From Bin5 sp965204525 (lineage in GTDB: Bacteria; Chloroflexota; Anaerolineae; Caldilineales; Caldilineaceae), in contig OZ241994.1 in NCBI GenBank assembly GCA_965204525.1, positions 4,154,001-4,218,000 on the forward strand: a stretch of DNA of 64,000 nt, read 5' to 3'. Each line of letters opens with the position of its first letter. Position 1 is the stretch's first letter. Of this stretch, positions 1 to 10,824 are shown one piece after another. The notes beneath the pieces were generated by a model that had not been told where the DNA came from, ran no database searches, and saw nothing but the letters and a program-made list of their open reading frames with translations. The position numbers and the translations under genes were made by a program.

Positions 1-1
1 G

Positions 2-607
2 ATGCGCGTGAAGCGGCCCACCACGGTCACTAACATCGTGTTGATGGGGATGGGCGAGCCCATGCACAACTATGACAATGTGTGGACAGCCATCCGCCGC
101 CTGACCGCCGCCGACGGTTTCGGGCTCGGCGCACGCCATATCACGCTCAGTACCGTCGGCCTGATTCCGATGATCGACCGCATGGCAGACGAGGGGCTCC
201 AGGTGAACTTGGCCGTCAGCCTCCATGCACCCAACAACCCCCTGCGCAGCAAGCTCGTACCTCTCAGTCGGCGTTATCCGGTCGATGACCTTCTGGCCTC
301 AGTACGCCGTTACATTGCCAAAACCAATCGCCGCGTGACGTTTGAGTACGCCCTGATGCGGGGCAGGAATGACAGTCCCTCTCTGGCCGAGGACCTGGCT
401 GACAAGCTGAAAGGGATCCTCTGCCATGTCAACCTCATCCCCCTCAATCCGATTCCCGACAGCCCATTTCAGCCGACCAGCGACCAAGACACGCAACGGT
501 TCGCTGAAATACTACGTGCGGGCGGCATCTCGACAACAGTGCGCATCCGCCGCGGCATCGAAATCGACGCCGGCTGCGGTCAGTTACGCAACGCGGTGGA
601 GGCATAG
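2..607 (+). CDS. rlmN: 23S rRNA (adenine-2503-C2)-methyltransferase RlmN, 5' truncated
   Basis: C-terminal 201 residues of a radical-SAM enzyme that methylates A2503 of 23S rRNA (and A37 of some tRNAs). Visible family motifs are GMGEPMHNYDNV, which binds S-adenosylmethionine, then STVG, AVSLHA and PVDDLL. Near the end, DAGCGQL carries the cysteine (Cys355 in the E. coli enzyme) that forms the methyl-enzyme intermediate. The CxxxCxxC iron-sulfur motif lies upstream of the window, so the gene is cut by the window edge rather than broken. The first Met in view is internal, not the start. The family is usually about 350 residues. A strong GC-rich hairpin (607-641) begins at the stop codon. Confidence 0.95.
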   Translation: MRVKRPTTVTNIVLMGMGEPMHNYDNVWTAIRRLTAADGFGLGARHITLSTVGLIPMIDRMADEGLQVNLAVSLHAPNNPLRSKLVPLSRRYPVDDLLASVRRYIAKTNRRVTFEYALMRGRNDSPSLAEDLADKLKGILCHVNLIPLNPIPDSPFQPTSDQDTQRFAEILRAGGISTTVRIRRGIEIDAGCGQLRNAVEA

Positions 608-641
608 GCCGGTGTTTACCGTCGCGTCGCGGTCGCCGGCC
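607..641. repeat. GC-rich inverted repeat after rlmN
   Basis: GGCCGG at 607-612 pairs with CCGGCC at 636-641, and inner ACCG/CGGT extends the stem. On the plus strand it is followed by CCACAAAAAAA rather than a T run, so it is not a classical intrinsic terminator for rlmN. It may still stabilise the 3' end of that mRNA. Confidence 0.4.
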
Positions 642-712
642 CCACAAAAAAACGTCGAGCACAATGGCTCAACGCTTCTTCCGGTCTGATTCAGATGTTG
701 CGACAGGGAATC

Positions 713-892
713 TCAGGCTTTCGCAAGGGTGCGGATGCAGGAGGTGCAGAGGCGGCGGGAAACCAGCCTGTCGTTTTCCAGGATTTTGACCTTCTGAATG
801 TTGACCTTCCACTTATGGCGTGTGGCCTTTCTGGACCAGGGTCGGTTGTTTCCAAACTGAGGACTCTTGCCGCACTGCTGGCATTTTGCCAT
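713..892 (-). CDS. rpmB: 50S ribosomal protein L28
   Basis: A 59-residue protein with the L28 pattern: MAKCQQCGK near the start, FGNNRPWS, a basic middle (RHKWKVNIQKVK) and a closing RLCTSCIRT. The two CxxC pairs (Cys4/Cys7 and the pair near residues 49-52) mark the zinc-binding form of L28, a structural protein of the large ribosomal subunit. The ATG at 892 is preferred over upstream in-frame codons because GGAGGGA lies just ahead of it. It is transcribed against its neighbours rlmN and degV and stands alone. Confidence 0.93.
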   Translation of the reverse strand: MAKCQQCGKSPQFGNNRPWSRKATRHKWKVNIQKVKILENDRLVSRRLCTSCIRTLAKA

Positions 893-1026
893 GATCTGTT
901 CCCTCCGGTTCCTCATTGGCCCGTGGTCAGTGAATGCCCACCAACGCCAAACCAATGTTCACGTATCACTGAATTGTCAGAGATTATCATACGGCTCAAC
1001 CGTTGTCAAAAGTTGGAGTATCTTCC

Positions 1027-1887
1027 GTGAGCAAGGTTCGTATCGTTACCGACAGTGACGCCAGCATTCCCGCTGAGATCCTGGAAAAATACTCGATTGA
1101 AGTGATCCCCCAGGTCCTGCGGGTAGGGCGGGAACGCTATGAAGATACAGATGAATTCAACGCCGACCGGCTCTTTCAACTGATCCGGGAAAACCAGTCC
1201 GGCGGACGCATACTGCTGCCGGAAGTGGAGGCCCCCGATCTGAGCCGCCTTATGGATGTCTACCAACGGCTGGGTCAGGATGCCGAGGAGATCGTTGCCA
1301 TCCACATGAGCAGCACCCTCAGCCCAATGTGGAGTCAGTCCCGCAAGGCCGCCGATATGATGATGGGACGCTATCGTATCCGCGTCATGGACAGCCAGAC
1401 CACGGCAATGGGCTTGGGCATGCTCGCCGAACTGGCGGCCGAGGCCGCCGAAAACGGGGCGGACCTATATGAAGTCGCCCGTATCGTCAACGGGGCAATC
1501 CCCCATATCTATGTGACTTTCTTCGCCGAAACTCTGTACTATCTCGAACGCAGCGCCCGCCTGGGCGCGGCCCAGAGTGTGCTGGGGACGATGCTGGGGA
1601 TCAAGGCGATGGTCACGATGGAAGACGGACAGCTGATCCCGCTGGAAAAGGTGCAGACCAGGGAAGACGTCGCCGAAAAACTGTACGACTATACCGCCGA
1701 ATTCGCCCAGAATGAACGGATCGGGCTCGTACAGCATCGCTACGAACAGACCCAGGAACAACTGCTGGAGCGTTTAGGGGAAGGGCTCCCGGATATTTCC
1801 GCCAATGTGTGGCGTTATCCACCCAGCCTGGCAGCCCATCTCGGACCAAACGTGATGGGAGTCATCGTATACGAGGGGCTTGGTTGA
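1027..1887 (+). CDS. DegV family fatty-acid-binding protein
   Basis: About 286 residues, the usual DegV length. The N-terminal domain opens with KVRIVTDSDASIPAE, the family signature. Further conserved blocks are IVAIHMSSTLSPMWSQS, VMDSQTTAMGLGMLAELA and a C-terminal GPNVMGVIVYEG. DegV (FakB-like) proteins bind a fatty acid in the cleft between two domains and, in Firmicutes, present it to the FakA kinase; no FakA is visible here. GTG at 1027 is chosen because GGAG (1014-1017) sits at good spacing; a TTG at 1003 is possible but has no binding site. The stop lies 2 nt before recG, so the two are probably co-transcribed. Confidence 0.88.
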   Translation: MSKVRIVTDSDASIPAEILEKYSIEVIPQVLRVGRERYEDTDEFNADRLFQLIRENQSGGRILLPEVEAPDLSRLMDVYQRLGQDAEEIVAIHMSSTLSPMWSQSRKAADMMMGRYRIRVMDSQTTAMGLGMLAELAAEAAENGADLYEVARIVNGAIPHIYVTFFAETLYYLERSARLGAAQSVLGTMLGIKAMVTMEDGQLIPLEKVQTREDVAEKLYDYTAEFAQNERIGLVQHRYEQTQEQLLERLGEGLPDISANVWRYPPSLAAHLGPNVMGVIVYEGLG

Positions 1888-1889
1888 CT

Positions 1890-4355
1890 ATGGCCGAGAG
1901 AGCCCTGACGCGTTTACGCAACCTGTTAAATCTGGAGATCCAGACCCGCTGGCGCGAGAGGGCCTTTGCCGGCGGCGTGGCTGCTTTCTGCGAACGCTGG
2001 GCAGCCGACGCCAAGGCCGATGCGGTCCAGCCGGGGCTGCTGCAGGAGATCCTCGAGCGGCTGTCACGGTATGCCGACGCCGAAGGCGACGAACGAGCGC
2101 GGCTCCTGAATTCACTGATCGACCTGTTGGACGAACTGCCGCCTGCGGACCCGGCTCTGGAGAACGTGGACCGGGTCGGCCGCGAGCCGGCCCGCCAACC
2201 CGAAGCAGCCGCAGCCAGCGGCCAAATCGATACAGAGTCCAGGTCGGCGCCTCAGCCTTCGCCGCCAACCGACGCACCGGATCTGCCCAACGTTCCGGGT
2301 CAACCGATAACCGACCTGAAGGGGATCGGCGCAAAGAGAGCAGAGCAATATGCACGTCTCGGGATCGAGACCATCGGGGATCTCATCTGGCATCTGCCCC
2401 ATCGCTACGATGATTTCAGCCGCGTGCGGCCCATTGCCGACGTCGAGGAGGGGGAGAGCCTTTCAGTCGTCGCCAACTTGCGGGGGTTCAGTGAACGCAG
2501 ATTTGCCTACAAGAAAGAGATCCTGCAGGCAGTTTTCAGTGACGGCAGCGGCACGGTTCGCATCACCTGGTGGAACCAATCGTGGTTGAAAAAACGCCTG
2601 ACCATCGGCAAGACCTATCGCCTGAGCGGCGTTGTCGGCCTGTATATGGGTCACAAGACTCTGGAGAATCCGTTATTTGAAGAGATCGGTTCCAACGTCA
2701 TCAAAGAAGGGCCGATCCTGCCTGTTTACGGTCTGACCGCCGGTCTGAGCAGCAGCGACGTCAGCAGGCAGGTCCAGCAGGCCCTCAGACAGGGCTTGCC
2801 ATCCCTGCAGGATCCCCTGCCGGAGTCGCTCCGCAGCCACCACGATCTGATTCCCCTGGCCGATGCGCTGCGGCAGATTCACGCGCCCGACACGCCGGAA
2901 AAGCTTGACAACGCCCGCAGACGCATTATCTTTGATGAGTTTTTCTACCTTCAGCTGGGCGTGCAGCGCCGCCGGCAAGAGATTCAGCATCTCAATGCCG
3001 CGCCAATGACCGCTGATGACCATCTGTTGACAGACTACCAAACAGCCCTGCCCTTTGCCCTGACCGGCGCGCAGCAGCGCACGCTGGACGAGGTGCGGCG
3101 GGAGATGGCCCGGCGCGTACCGATGAGCCGCCTGATCCAAGGTGACGTCGGCAGCGGCAAGACCGTGGTGGCCGCCGGCGCCATGCTGATCGCCGCAGCC
3201 AGCGGCTTCCAGTCCGCCTTGCTCGCACCGACCCAAATCCTGGCAGAGCAGCATTTCCGCAGCCTGAGCAAACTGCTGCAGGATGTTGAGCTTGCCGGCG
3301 GCGTCAGACCAAACGTTACTCTCCTGACCGGTCGGGTCACGGGGAAGGATCGGGAAGCGGCCCTCGCCGGCCTGGCTGACGGAAGCGTTCAGGTCGTGGT
3401 CGGCACAACCGCGCTCATCCAGGAAAATGTGGATTTCGCCAACCTTGGCTTTGTGGTGGTGGACGAGCAACACCGCTTTGGCGTCGGACAGCGGGCGGCC
3501 GCGCGCGACAAGGGCGGAGAATCAGCCGTGCCCCATCTGCTGGTGATGAGTGCCACACCCATCCCCCGCAGTCTGGCGCTCACCGTATACGGCGACCTTG
3601 ATGTCAGCGTAATCGACGAGATGCCGCCGGGGCGGACGCCGATCAAAACAAAGCGATTCCTGCCAACGGATAGGGAACGACTCTACAGTTTCATGCGTAG
3701 ACAGGTGCGCGACGGTCGCCAAGCCTACATCATCTATCCCCTTGTCGAGGAGAGTGAAACCCTGGACGTCGGCGCCGCGGTGGACGCACACGCCCGTCTG
3801 AGCGAAGAGATCTTCCCCGATCTGCGCGTGGGGCTTCTCCATGGCCGCCTCAAGGGCGCCGAAAAAGATGCAGTGATGCGCTCATTTGCCGGCGGCGATC
3901 TGGACATTCTGATCAGCACCAGTGTTGTCGAGGTGGGTGTGGACGTTCCCAACGCAACCTTGATGCTGATTGAGGATGCCGAGCGCTTCGGTCTGGCGCA
4001 ACTGCACCAGTTCCGGGGCCGCGTGGGCCGGGGTGGGCACGAAAGCTATTGCGCGCTCATCAGCCGCGTGAAAGCCGGTACCCAGGCCGAGCGGCTCACA
4101 GCGCTGGCGGAGACGACAGACGGTTTCGTATTGGCGGAAAAGGATCTGGAACTACGCGGTCCCGGTGATTTCCTGGGTACACGTCAGAGCGGCCTGCCGG
4201 AACTGAAGCTGGCGAACCTCAGCGATACCGCTACGCTGCATCTGGCCCAGGATGCTGCACAGGACCTCTTGCGCCAGGACCCTGATCTCGGCAGTTTTCC
4301 ACTGGTGCAGGAGAAAGTAGAGAGGCTCTGGCGCGGCCACGGCGATCTCTCGTGA
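1890..4355 (+). CDS. recG: ATP-dependent DNA helicase RecG
   Basis: An 821-residue superfamily 2 helicase that remodels stalled replication forks and branched DNA. After a helical N-terminal extension and a low-complexity Pro/Ala/Gln linker comes a helix-hairpin-helix-like segment (LKGIGAKRAEQYARLGI) and the OB-fold wedge domain. The motor follows: Walker A GDVGSGKT, motif II DEQHRFG, motif III MSATPIPRS, motif V STSVVEVGVDVP and motif VI QFRGRVGR. RecG-specific ELRGPGDFLGTRQSG is near the C-terminus. The N-terminal extension makes it longer than E. coli RecG (693 residues). The start is the ATG directly after the degV stop. Confidence 0.97.
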   Translation: MAERALTRLRNLLNLEIQTRWRERAFAGGVAAFCERWAADAKADAVQPGLLQEILERLSRYADAEGDERARLLNSLIDLLDELPPADPALENVDRVGREPARQPEAAAASGQIDTESRSAPQPSPPTDAPDLPNVPGQPITDLKGIGAKRAEQYARLGIETIGDLIWHLPHRYDDFSRVRPIADVEEGESLSVVANLRGFSERRFAYKKEILQAVFSDGSGTVRITWWNQSWLKKRLTIGKTYRLSGVVGLYMGHKTLENPLFEEIGSNVIKEGPILPVYGLTAGLSSSDVSRQVQQALRQGLPSLQDPLPESLRSHHDLIPLADALRQIHAPDTPEKLDNARRRIIFDEFFYLQLGVQRRRQEIQHLNAAPMTADDHLLTDYQTALPFALTGAQQRTLDEVRREMARRVPMSRLIQGDVGSGKTVVAAGAMLIAAASGFQSALLAPTQILAEQHFRSLSKLLQDVELAGGVRPNVTLLTGRVTGKDREAALAGLADGSVQVVVGTTALIQENVDFANLGFVVVDEQHRFGVGQRAAARDKGGESAVPHLLVMSATPIPRSLALTVYGDLDVSVIDEMPPGRTPIKTKRFLPTDRERLYSFMRRQVRDGRQAYIIYPLVEESETLDVGAAVDAHARLSEEIFPDLRVGLLHGRLKGAEKDAVMRSFAGGDLDILISTSVVEVGVDVPNATLMLIEDAERFGLAQLHQFRGRVGRGGHESYCALISRVKAGTQAERLTALAETTDGFVLAEKDLELRGPGDFLGTRQSGLPELKLANLSDTATLHLAQDAAQDLLRQDPDLGSFPLVQEKVERLWRGHGDLS

Positions 4356-4433
4356 CCGGGGGTAGCCGTTAACGGCCCGGCAGAGTTTGCCTTTCGCTAA
4401 GTGGCCGAGGATGGCGTCCGCTCAAGGCAAAAT

Positions 4434-5717
<1,284 letters not shown>

Positions 5718-5849
5718 TGCCGCTACATCCCTTTCCGTTCGGTTGCGAAGCTGTTTCCTAGCGTTTCAATAACTGTATACCAATTCGGCAAAATCCGTAA
5801 TACTCTACTGCCGGCCCCGACTGCCCCCAACTCGCGCCCATCCGTGCAG

Positions 5850-6866
5850 CTACTGTTCCGCCGTCGCTGAGTGTCCGAGGATGGAGTCAGCGACGGCGAA
5901 AAACTCGACCCCGTTCGGCAACGGCCGGCCTTCGACACCGGCCAGCAGATTCTCGGTTGTCATCACTGCCATCTTCGTGCGTGTGGCGACTGTTGCGCTG
6001 CCGATGTGAGGCAGAATGACACAGTTATCCAGCGAGACCAGCGGGTGATCTGCCGGCAGAGGCTCCGGATCGGTGACGTCCAGCCCGGCAGCAGCGATCT
6101 CGCCCTGCACCAGCGCGTCGTAGAGCGCTTCCTGATCTATGACCCCGCCCCGGCTGGTGTTAATGAGGACCGCGGTCGGCTTCATTTTGCGGAAGGCGTC
6201 GACGCTGAACAGCGAGCGGGTCCGGTCGTTAAGCGGACAGTGTACCGCCACGAAATCACTCTCTTCCAACAGTGTGTCCATCGGCGCGAACGCCGCACCC
6301 ACCTCCCGCGCGGCCTCCGGCTTTTCCCGAGGCCCGGTGTAGAGTATGCGGCAGTCGAAGCCGCCGAGCATGCGCGCGAAGGCAGAGCCAATCCGCCCCA
6401 ATCCGACAAGCCCGACCGTGCTGCCGTGGATGTCGCGGCCCGTCATCCACATCGGTCTCCAGCTTGGCCAGGTCCCGCTCTCCACCGCCTGCGTACCTTC
6501 GGGCAACCTGCGGGCCGTGGCCAGCAGCAGGGCCAGCGCCAGCTCCGCCGTCGTCTCGGTCAGCACGCCCGGTGTGTTACCCAAGGGTATGTCCCGTTTG
6601 CGCAGCGCAGCCACGTCCACATGATCGTATCCGACCGACATCGTGGCCACGACCCGCAGCCCGGGCCCGGCCGCATCCAGCAGTTCATCGTCAACTGTTT
6701 CGGTCAGCAGACAGTAGAGTCCGTCCGCCCCCTGCACCCATTCAAGCAGCGTACCGCGTTCTATCGGCTCTTCGCTGTCCCAGTAGCGGACGTCACATCT
6801 TTCCAGGAGGGGCGCGATCGCCGCCTCTGGCAACTGGCGGGTTACGACAACTGTCGGTTTGCTCAT
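5850..6866 (-). CDS. D-2-hydroxyacid dehydrogenase (glyoxylate/hydroxypyruvate reductase type)
   Basis: 338 residues with the D-isomer-specific 2-hydroxyacid dehydrogenase architecture: a split substrate domain and an NAD(P)-binding domain with VGLVGLGRIGSAFAR. Active-site residues are visible: Arg in NTSRGGVID, Glu in LDVTDPEPLP and His in LPHIGSAT. The set VATMSVGYDHVD, NTPGVLTETTAELALALLLA fits glyoxylate/hydroxypyruvate reductases best, acting in glyoxylate or glycerate metabolism. Substrate cannot be fixed from sequence. It lies downstream of hflX on the same strand, separated by a 174-nt spacer with a tandem repeat. Confidence 0.9.
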   Translation of the reverse strand: MSKPTVVVTRQLPEAAIAPLLERCDVRYWDSEEPIERGTLLEWVQGADGLYCLLTETVDDELLDAAGPGLRVVATMSVGYDHVDVAALRKRDIPLGNTPGVLTETTAELALALLLATARRLPEGTQAVESGTWPSWRPMWMTGRDIHGSTVGLVGLGRIGSAFARMLGGFDCRILYTGPREKPEAAREVGAAFAPMDTLLEESDFVAVHCPLNDRTRSLFSVDAFRKMKPTAVLINTSRGGVIDQEALYDALVQGEIAAAGLDVTDPEPLPADHPLVSLDNCVILPHIGSATVATRTKMAVMTTENLLAGVEGRPLPNGVEFFAVADSILGHSATAEQ

Positions 6867-6901
6867 TTCTTGTGCGGCTCTCCGTTATTGTGCGAGTCGA
6901 T

Positions 6902-6985
6902 GCGCAAAAAGCGCTGCGCATGCTGTGTTCAGGCATTGCCATAGCGCAAAAAGCGCTGCGCTATGCTGCGTTCAGGCATTGCCAT
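6902..6985. repeat. Imperfect tandem duplication of about 41 bp
   Basis: Two adjacent copies, 6902-6942 and 6944-6985. Each starts GCGCAAAAAGCGCTGCGC and ends TTCAGGCATTGCCAT, differing by one inserted T and one substitution. Each copy contains GCGC-AAAAA-GCGC, which can form a short hairpin, and a further ATTGCC/GGCAAT pair follows at the end. It lies between hflX and the hydroxyacid dehydrogenase start. Function unknown. Confidence 0.75.
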
Positions 6986-7040
6986 TCGGCAATAGCGAAT
7001 AGCGGCAGTACACTGAACTTCAGCGTGCTGCCCGGCCCTG

Positions 7041-8501
7041 CTATGGTGATTCTGCCCGATGGCTATCCTGTCCCGCCACACTCCACGCCTGCACGCGGCC
7101 GGCCAGATGGGCGGGCAGTCTGCCCTCGATCAGTGTCCCCTCCTCGGTAAACTCCTCCCGTTCCACGCGGCCGTGCTCATAGATGAGAGAGACCAGGTCG
7201 CCCTTGCTGTAAGGGAGCAACAGCCGCAGCGGCGTCATCGTCTCCTGCAACTTCCCGTCCACTGCCGCCAGCAGCTGGGGGATGCCTTCTCCGGTGCGGG
7301 CGCTGATGGGTACAGGAGACGGATACTCCTGCAGGGCGCGTCGCAACTGGGCCTCAAGGCCGGGCCCTCCGTGCCCTCCGCCGTTGACAAGGTCGAGCTT
7401 GTTCAGCGCGGTCACAAGCGGTTTATCGCCGGCGCCCAGCTCCTCCAACATCTCTTCCACTGCGCTTACCTGCTCATCGGCGTTGACGTGCGAGATATCC
7501 ACGACATGCAGCAGCAGGTCTGCCTCCGTGATCTCCTCCAGGGTCGCCCGGAACGCGGCCACCAGCGCCGTCGGCAGCTTCTGGATGAAACCTACCGTGT
7601 CAGTGAACAGGGCCGTGCGCGCGCTCGGCAACTCCACACGGCGGGTGGTCGGGTCCAGGGTGGCAAACAACTGGTCCTGGGCCAGAACGGCTGCATCGCT
7701 GACCGCGTTCAACAGTGTGCTTTTGCCGGCGTTTGTGTAGCCAACCACAACGACGACCGGCGTCGATGACTTTTGCCGGCGCTGTCGGTAGCGTTCGCGG
7801 TGGTGGCGTACCTCCTCCAGCTCGCGTTTGAGATGGGCGATCCGGCGGCCGATCTCCCGCCGGTCCACCTCCAGCTGCGTTTCACCGGGTCCGCGCACAC
7901 CGACCCCGCCGCTGGCGCCGCCGGCGCGTCCGCCGGCCTGCCGCGCCAGGTGGGTCCAGGCCCGGGTCAGCCGGGGAAGGCGGTACTCATATTGTGCCAA
8001 CTCGACCTGTACCGCCCCCTCTTTGGTCTTGGCGTGGCGCGCGAAGATGTCCAGAATCAGGGCGGTGCGGTCGATCACTTTCACCTCCTGGCCCAGGACC
8101 TGCTCGATTTCGCGCTGCTGGCGCGGGGAAAGCTCTTCATCGAAGATGACGACATTCGCGCCCAGCTCCAGGACCAGCGTCTTCAGTTCGCCCAGCTTGC
8201 CCGCGCCGATAAAGGTCGCCGGATGGGGATGCTGCAGCCGCTGGGTCAGCTCTCCCTGCACTTCCAACCCCGCGGTCTCTGCCAGCAGGCCCAGCTCGGT
8301 GAGAGAGTCCTCCATAGAGAGGATGCCGGGCTGACGCGCGAGGCTGACGCCGACCAGGACGGCAGTCTCCTCCGGCTTGTCGGTCAGGATCAGGCCCTGG
8401 TCATCGCGCACGACTGCGTGAACGCCGCCTTCGCCTGCGCCGGTGAAATCATCGACCGCCGTAAGGCCGCCTGAACGGTTTTCGTGTTGACTTTCTGACA
8501 T
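7041..8501 (-). CDS. hflX: GTPase HflX
   Basis: A 486-residue ribosome-associated GTPase that splits stalled or heat-damaged 70S ribosomes. The N-terminal HflX domain has FIGAGKLGEL and VVIFDEELSPRQQREIE, followed by the family hallmark GVRGPGETQLEVDRR and a coiled-coil linker. The G domain shows G1 VVGYTNAGKST, G3 DTVGFIQKLP and G4 NKLD, with a G5-like SARTGEG. It is longer than E. coli HflX (426 residues) because of N-terminal extra sequence. No strong ribosome binding site is seen at the ATG. It is divergent from the MFS gene across a 450-nt spacer. Confidence 0.95.
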   Translation of the reverse strand: MSESQHENRSGGLTAVDDFTGAGEGGVHAVVRDDQGLILTDKPEETAVLVGVSLARQPGILSMEDSLTELGLLAETAGLEVQGELTQRLQHPHPATFIGAGKLGELKTLVLELGANVVIFDEELSPRQQREIEQVLGQEVKVIDRTALILDIFARHAKTKEGAVQVELAQYEYRLPRLTRAWTHLARQAGGRAGGASGGVGVRGPGETQLEVDRREIGRRIAHLKRELEEVRHHRERYRQRRQKSSTPVVVVVGYTNAGKSTLLNAVSDAAVLAQDQLFATLDPTTRRVELPSARTALFTDTVGFIQKLPTALVAAFRATLEEITEADLLLHVVDISHVNADEQVSAVEEMLEELGAGDKPLVTALNKLDLVNGGGHGGPGLEAQLRRALQEYPSPVPISARTGEGIPQLLAAVDGKLQETMTPLRLLLPYSKGDLVSLIYEHGRVEREEFTEEGTLIEGRLPAHLAGRVQAWSVAGQDSHRAESP

Positions 8502-8874
8502 TTCGCTTAACTGTGCCTTTCACAGCGTTCATCCATTGGGGGGATACTGTTGTGCCCGCTGAAGGCTAACGCTGTACTACAGTGGAACTGGTCCAACCGG
8601 AAGCCGGCGCCGCAATCCGCAAACCGCTTCCACGGGTGGCAGTTCTCAATACATTCACAAGCTGTTCGGTGGAGGGCATCTGCTGCGCCTCCATCTGTGG
8701 GACGACGGCCCGTCAAGCTACCGTCCACAAGGTGGTTTGGCCAGGAGAGCGCTGCTGACAAAGGTGGCGACGAGCAGAGCCGCGGCAAGCCAGCCCCGGC
8801 AAGATTTGCCTATTGTACACGATTTCGCCAATTCGCGCCTGCCGGGAAAGCTGCCCCCGCCGCTCCTCTCTGCA

Positions 8875-8903
8875 TTGACATCAAAGGTCCAGGAAGATAG
8901 GCT
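8875..8903 (+). promoter_or_regulatory. Candidate sigma-70 promoter for the MFS gene
   Basis: TTGACA at 8875-8880, a 17-nt spacer, then TAGGCT at 8898-8903, about 50 nt ahead of the transporter start. The -35 box is perfect and the -10 box is weak. The rest of the 450-nt hflX/MFS spacer (8502-8951) shows nothing I can name. Confidence 0.4.
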
Positions 8904-8951
8904 TCTCAACGGAATATCAAGACTTTCAAATTCGGAACGTAGGAGATCAGG

Positions 8952-10310
8952 TTGGATACAGGGCGAGAAGATACGGATGGAGTGGCTAAAGGCAACTCAC
9001 TATGGGAACTGCTCAAGACGCGCGACTTCCGCCTACTTTGGGGGGCGGGCACACTATCCGCCATCGGTGATCAGTTCGACCTGATCGCATTTCCCTGGCT
9101 CGTGCTGATCCTTACCGGTGACGCGCTGGCTGTCGGCACCATAATTGCCGTTGGCAGTGTTCCCACTGTCCTCTTTATGCTCATCGGTGGATCGGTTGTG
9201 GATCGCGCCTCACCGCGTCTGATTCTCCAGATCAGCAACGTGGCCCGTATTTTCCTAGGATCCGTCTTGGCGGCGCTGGTGCTGACCGGGATGGTGAATC
9301 TGTTCCTGCTTTATCTCTTCGCCTTGGCCAAAGGGATCGCGGACGCGTTCTACTATCCGGCACAGGCCGCGATTCTGCCGCGTATCGTTGGCGAAAAACA
9401 GCTTCGTCACGCCAATGCCATCATTCAGACCACGACCGAATCGAGTGGATTTGTCGGGCCTATGCTGGCTGGTGCGCTGATCGCCTATTTCAGCGGCACA
9501 AACAGTGCAGTTCCCTCGCTGGAAGGCGTTACGGCAACAGCGCCAGCGGGCGCGTCAGGTGTGGGGCTCGCATTTGCCGTGGTGGCTGCCGTCTTCTTCA
9601 TTTCCTTTCTACTGCTTGCCTTCTTGCGGTTGAATCCGGAGTCAGTTGAATCTGCGGACAAAAGCGGCAGGAGTCACGCTACAAAGGAGAAGATCGGTGA
9701 AAGTATTTGGGCCTCCATTGCCGATGGCTTTCGATTTGTGCGCTCTGACGCGGCAATGTTTGCGCTTTTCCTCCTTATCGCGGGAATCGAGCTTTTTGTG
9801 CAGGGACCGGTAATTGTGGGAATCCCGGTATTGGCCGATACCCAACTCCCGCAGGGGGCTCTGGCAGTCGGAATCATCTCCTCCGCCTATGCCGCCGGCG
9901 CCCTGCTCGGCGCGGTGTTAGCGGGGGCGCTGCCCGTCCCCCAGAGGCGTCTGGGCCACATTCTTGTCGGCACCTATATCCTTAGCGGCCTTCTGATCAT
10001 GCCCTTTGGCTTCCTGAAAGCAACGTGGCTGGCCGCCGGCCTGGTTATCGTAATTGGCGTCATGGGAGGATATACCAACATCATCTTCACGACCTGGTTA
10101 CAGGCGCGGACGCCCCAGAAAATGTTGGGACGCGTAATGAGCCTGCTCATGATTGCCTCAATTGGTCTTTCCCCGTTCTCAAACGCCGTCTCCGGGGCGC
10201 TGATCAAGCTAAGTTTGGGTTGGGTTTTTGTAGGCGCGGGTGCAATGATGGCACTTCTTTCGGTTGTCGCCGGCCTGCGACGGGAAATAATCGAGATGGA
10301 GATGCCCTAG
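8952..10310 (+). CDS. MFS transporter, EntS/macrolide-efflux-like
   Basis: A 452-residue integral membrane protein with about 11-12 hydrophobic helices. It opens with LLKTRDFRLLWGAGTLSAIGD, the signature of the DHA3 branch of the major facilitator superfamily (enterobactin exporter EntS and macrolide efflux proteins). A loop after TM2 has GGSVVDRASPR, the family's cytoplasmic motif. A hydrophilic stretch near residues 225-245 separates the two halves. TTG at 8952 is taken as start because AGGAG sits 6 nt upstream. The role is probably drug or metabolite export; the substrate is unknown. Confidence 0.88.
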   Translation: MDTGREDTDGVAKGNSLWELLKTRDFRLLWGAGTLSAIGDQFDLIAFPWLVLILTGDALAVGTIIAVGSVPTVLFMLIGGSVVDRASPRLILQISNVARIFLGSVLAALVLTGMVNLFLLYLFALAKGIADAFYYPAQAAILPRIVGEKQLRHANAIIQTTTESSGFVGPMLAGALIAYFSGTNSAVPSLEGVTATAPAGASGVGLAFAVVAAVFFISFLLLAFLRLNPESVESADKSGRSHATKEKIGESIWASIADGFRFVRSDAAMFALFLLIAGIELFVQGPVIVGIPVLADTQLPQGALAVGIISSAYAAGALLGAVLAGALPVPQRRLGHILVGTYILSGLLIMPFGFLKATWLAAGLVIVIGVMGGYTNIIFTTWLQARTPQKMLGRVMSLLMIASIGLSPFSNAVSGALIKLSLGWVFVGAGAMMALLSVVAGLRREIIEMEMP

Positions 10311-10824
10311 AGACGGCGCGAAAGGAAGAGGCAAGTGCTGACGCCAGGTCAATGTCCGAGTCCGCCGGCCGCGACGCCCCTGGAGCCTCCGACAAAGCAG
10401 TGGCCGCCCGCCCCGCGACCAAAAGAGCGGTACGCGCTGACAAGCACCAGTAGCTTCCCGTCTACTCCCAGACTGAATTTCTTTACAAAGGCTACAGCGT
10501 GGAAGAATCAGAGAGGTCGAACTTTGGCCGACTTCAGACAGTACCCGTCTGTGTCGACAACAACGGATGTATCGCCGCCATGGGCCCCTCTGATGTGGGT
10601 CCTGGCCAATGGCGTACTAGCTCAACGACTACAGCGGGGACTTTCTGTTGTATCTTACTGCAATTGCCTCGACTCTGTGTTCGGAAGCCTTACTATCGGC
10701 AAAGAGTCCCGCATCGCTATCGTTTGCCTTCATATGTGCACACGCTTCGCGGACGGGGTAGTTGAGCGACTGAATCTCGCCGAAAGGGTCCTTCGAATCA
10801 AAGATAGCTTTCTCTCGCGATTCC
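10311..10824. other. Intergenic, no supported gene
   Basis: About 500 nt after the MFS gene. Open frames exist on both strands but none has a recognisable product. The longest (plus strand, to 11111) runs antisense across two recognisable remnants, so I treat it as chance. Base composition drops from that of the MFS gene toward the more AT-rich island. Confidence 0.6.

Noticed and set aside
607..641. Intrinsic terminator after rlmN
   Set aside because: The hairpin is strong but is not followed by a T run on the transcribed strand, so I kept it only as an inverted repeat.
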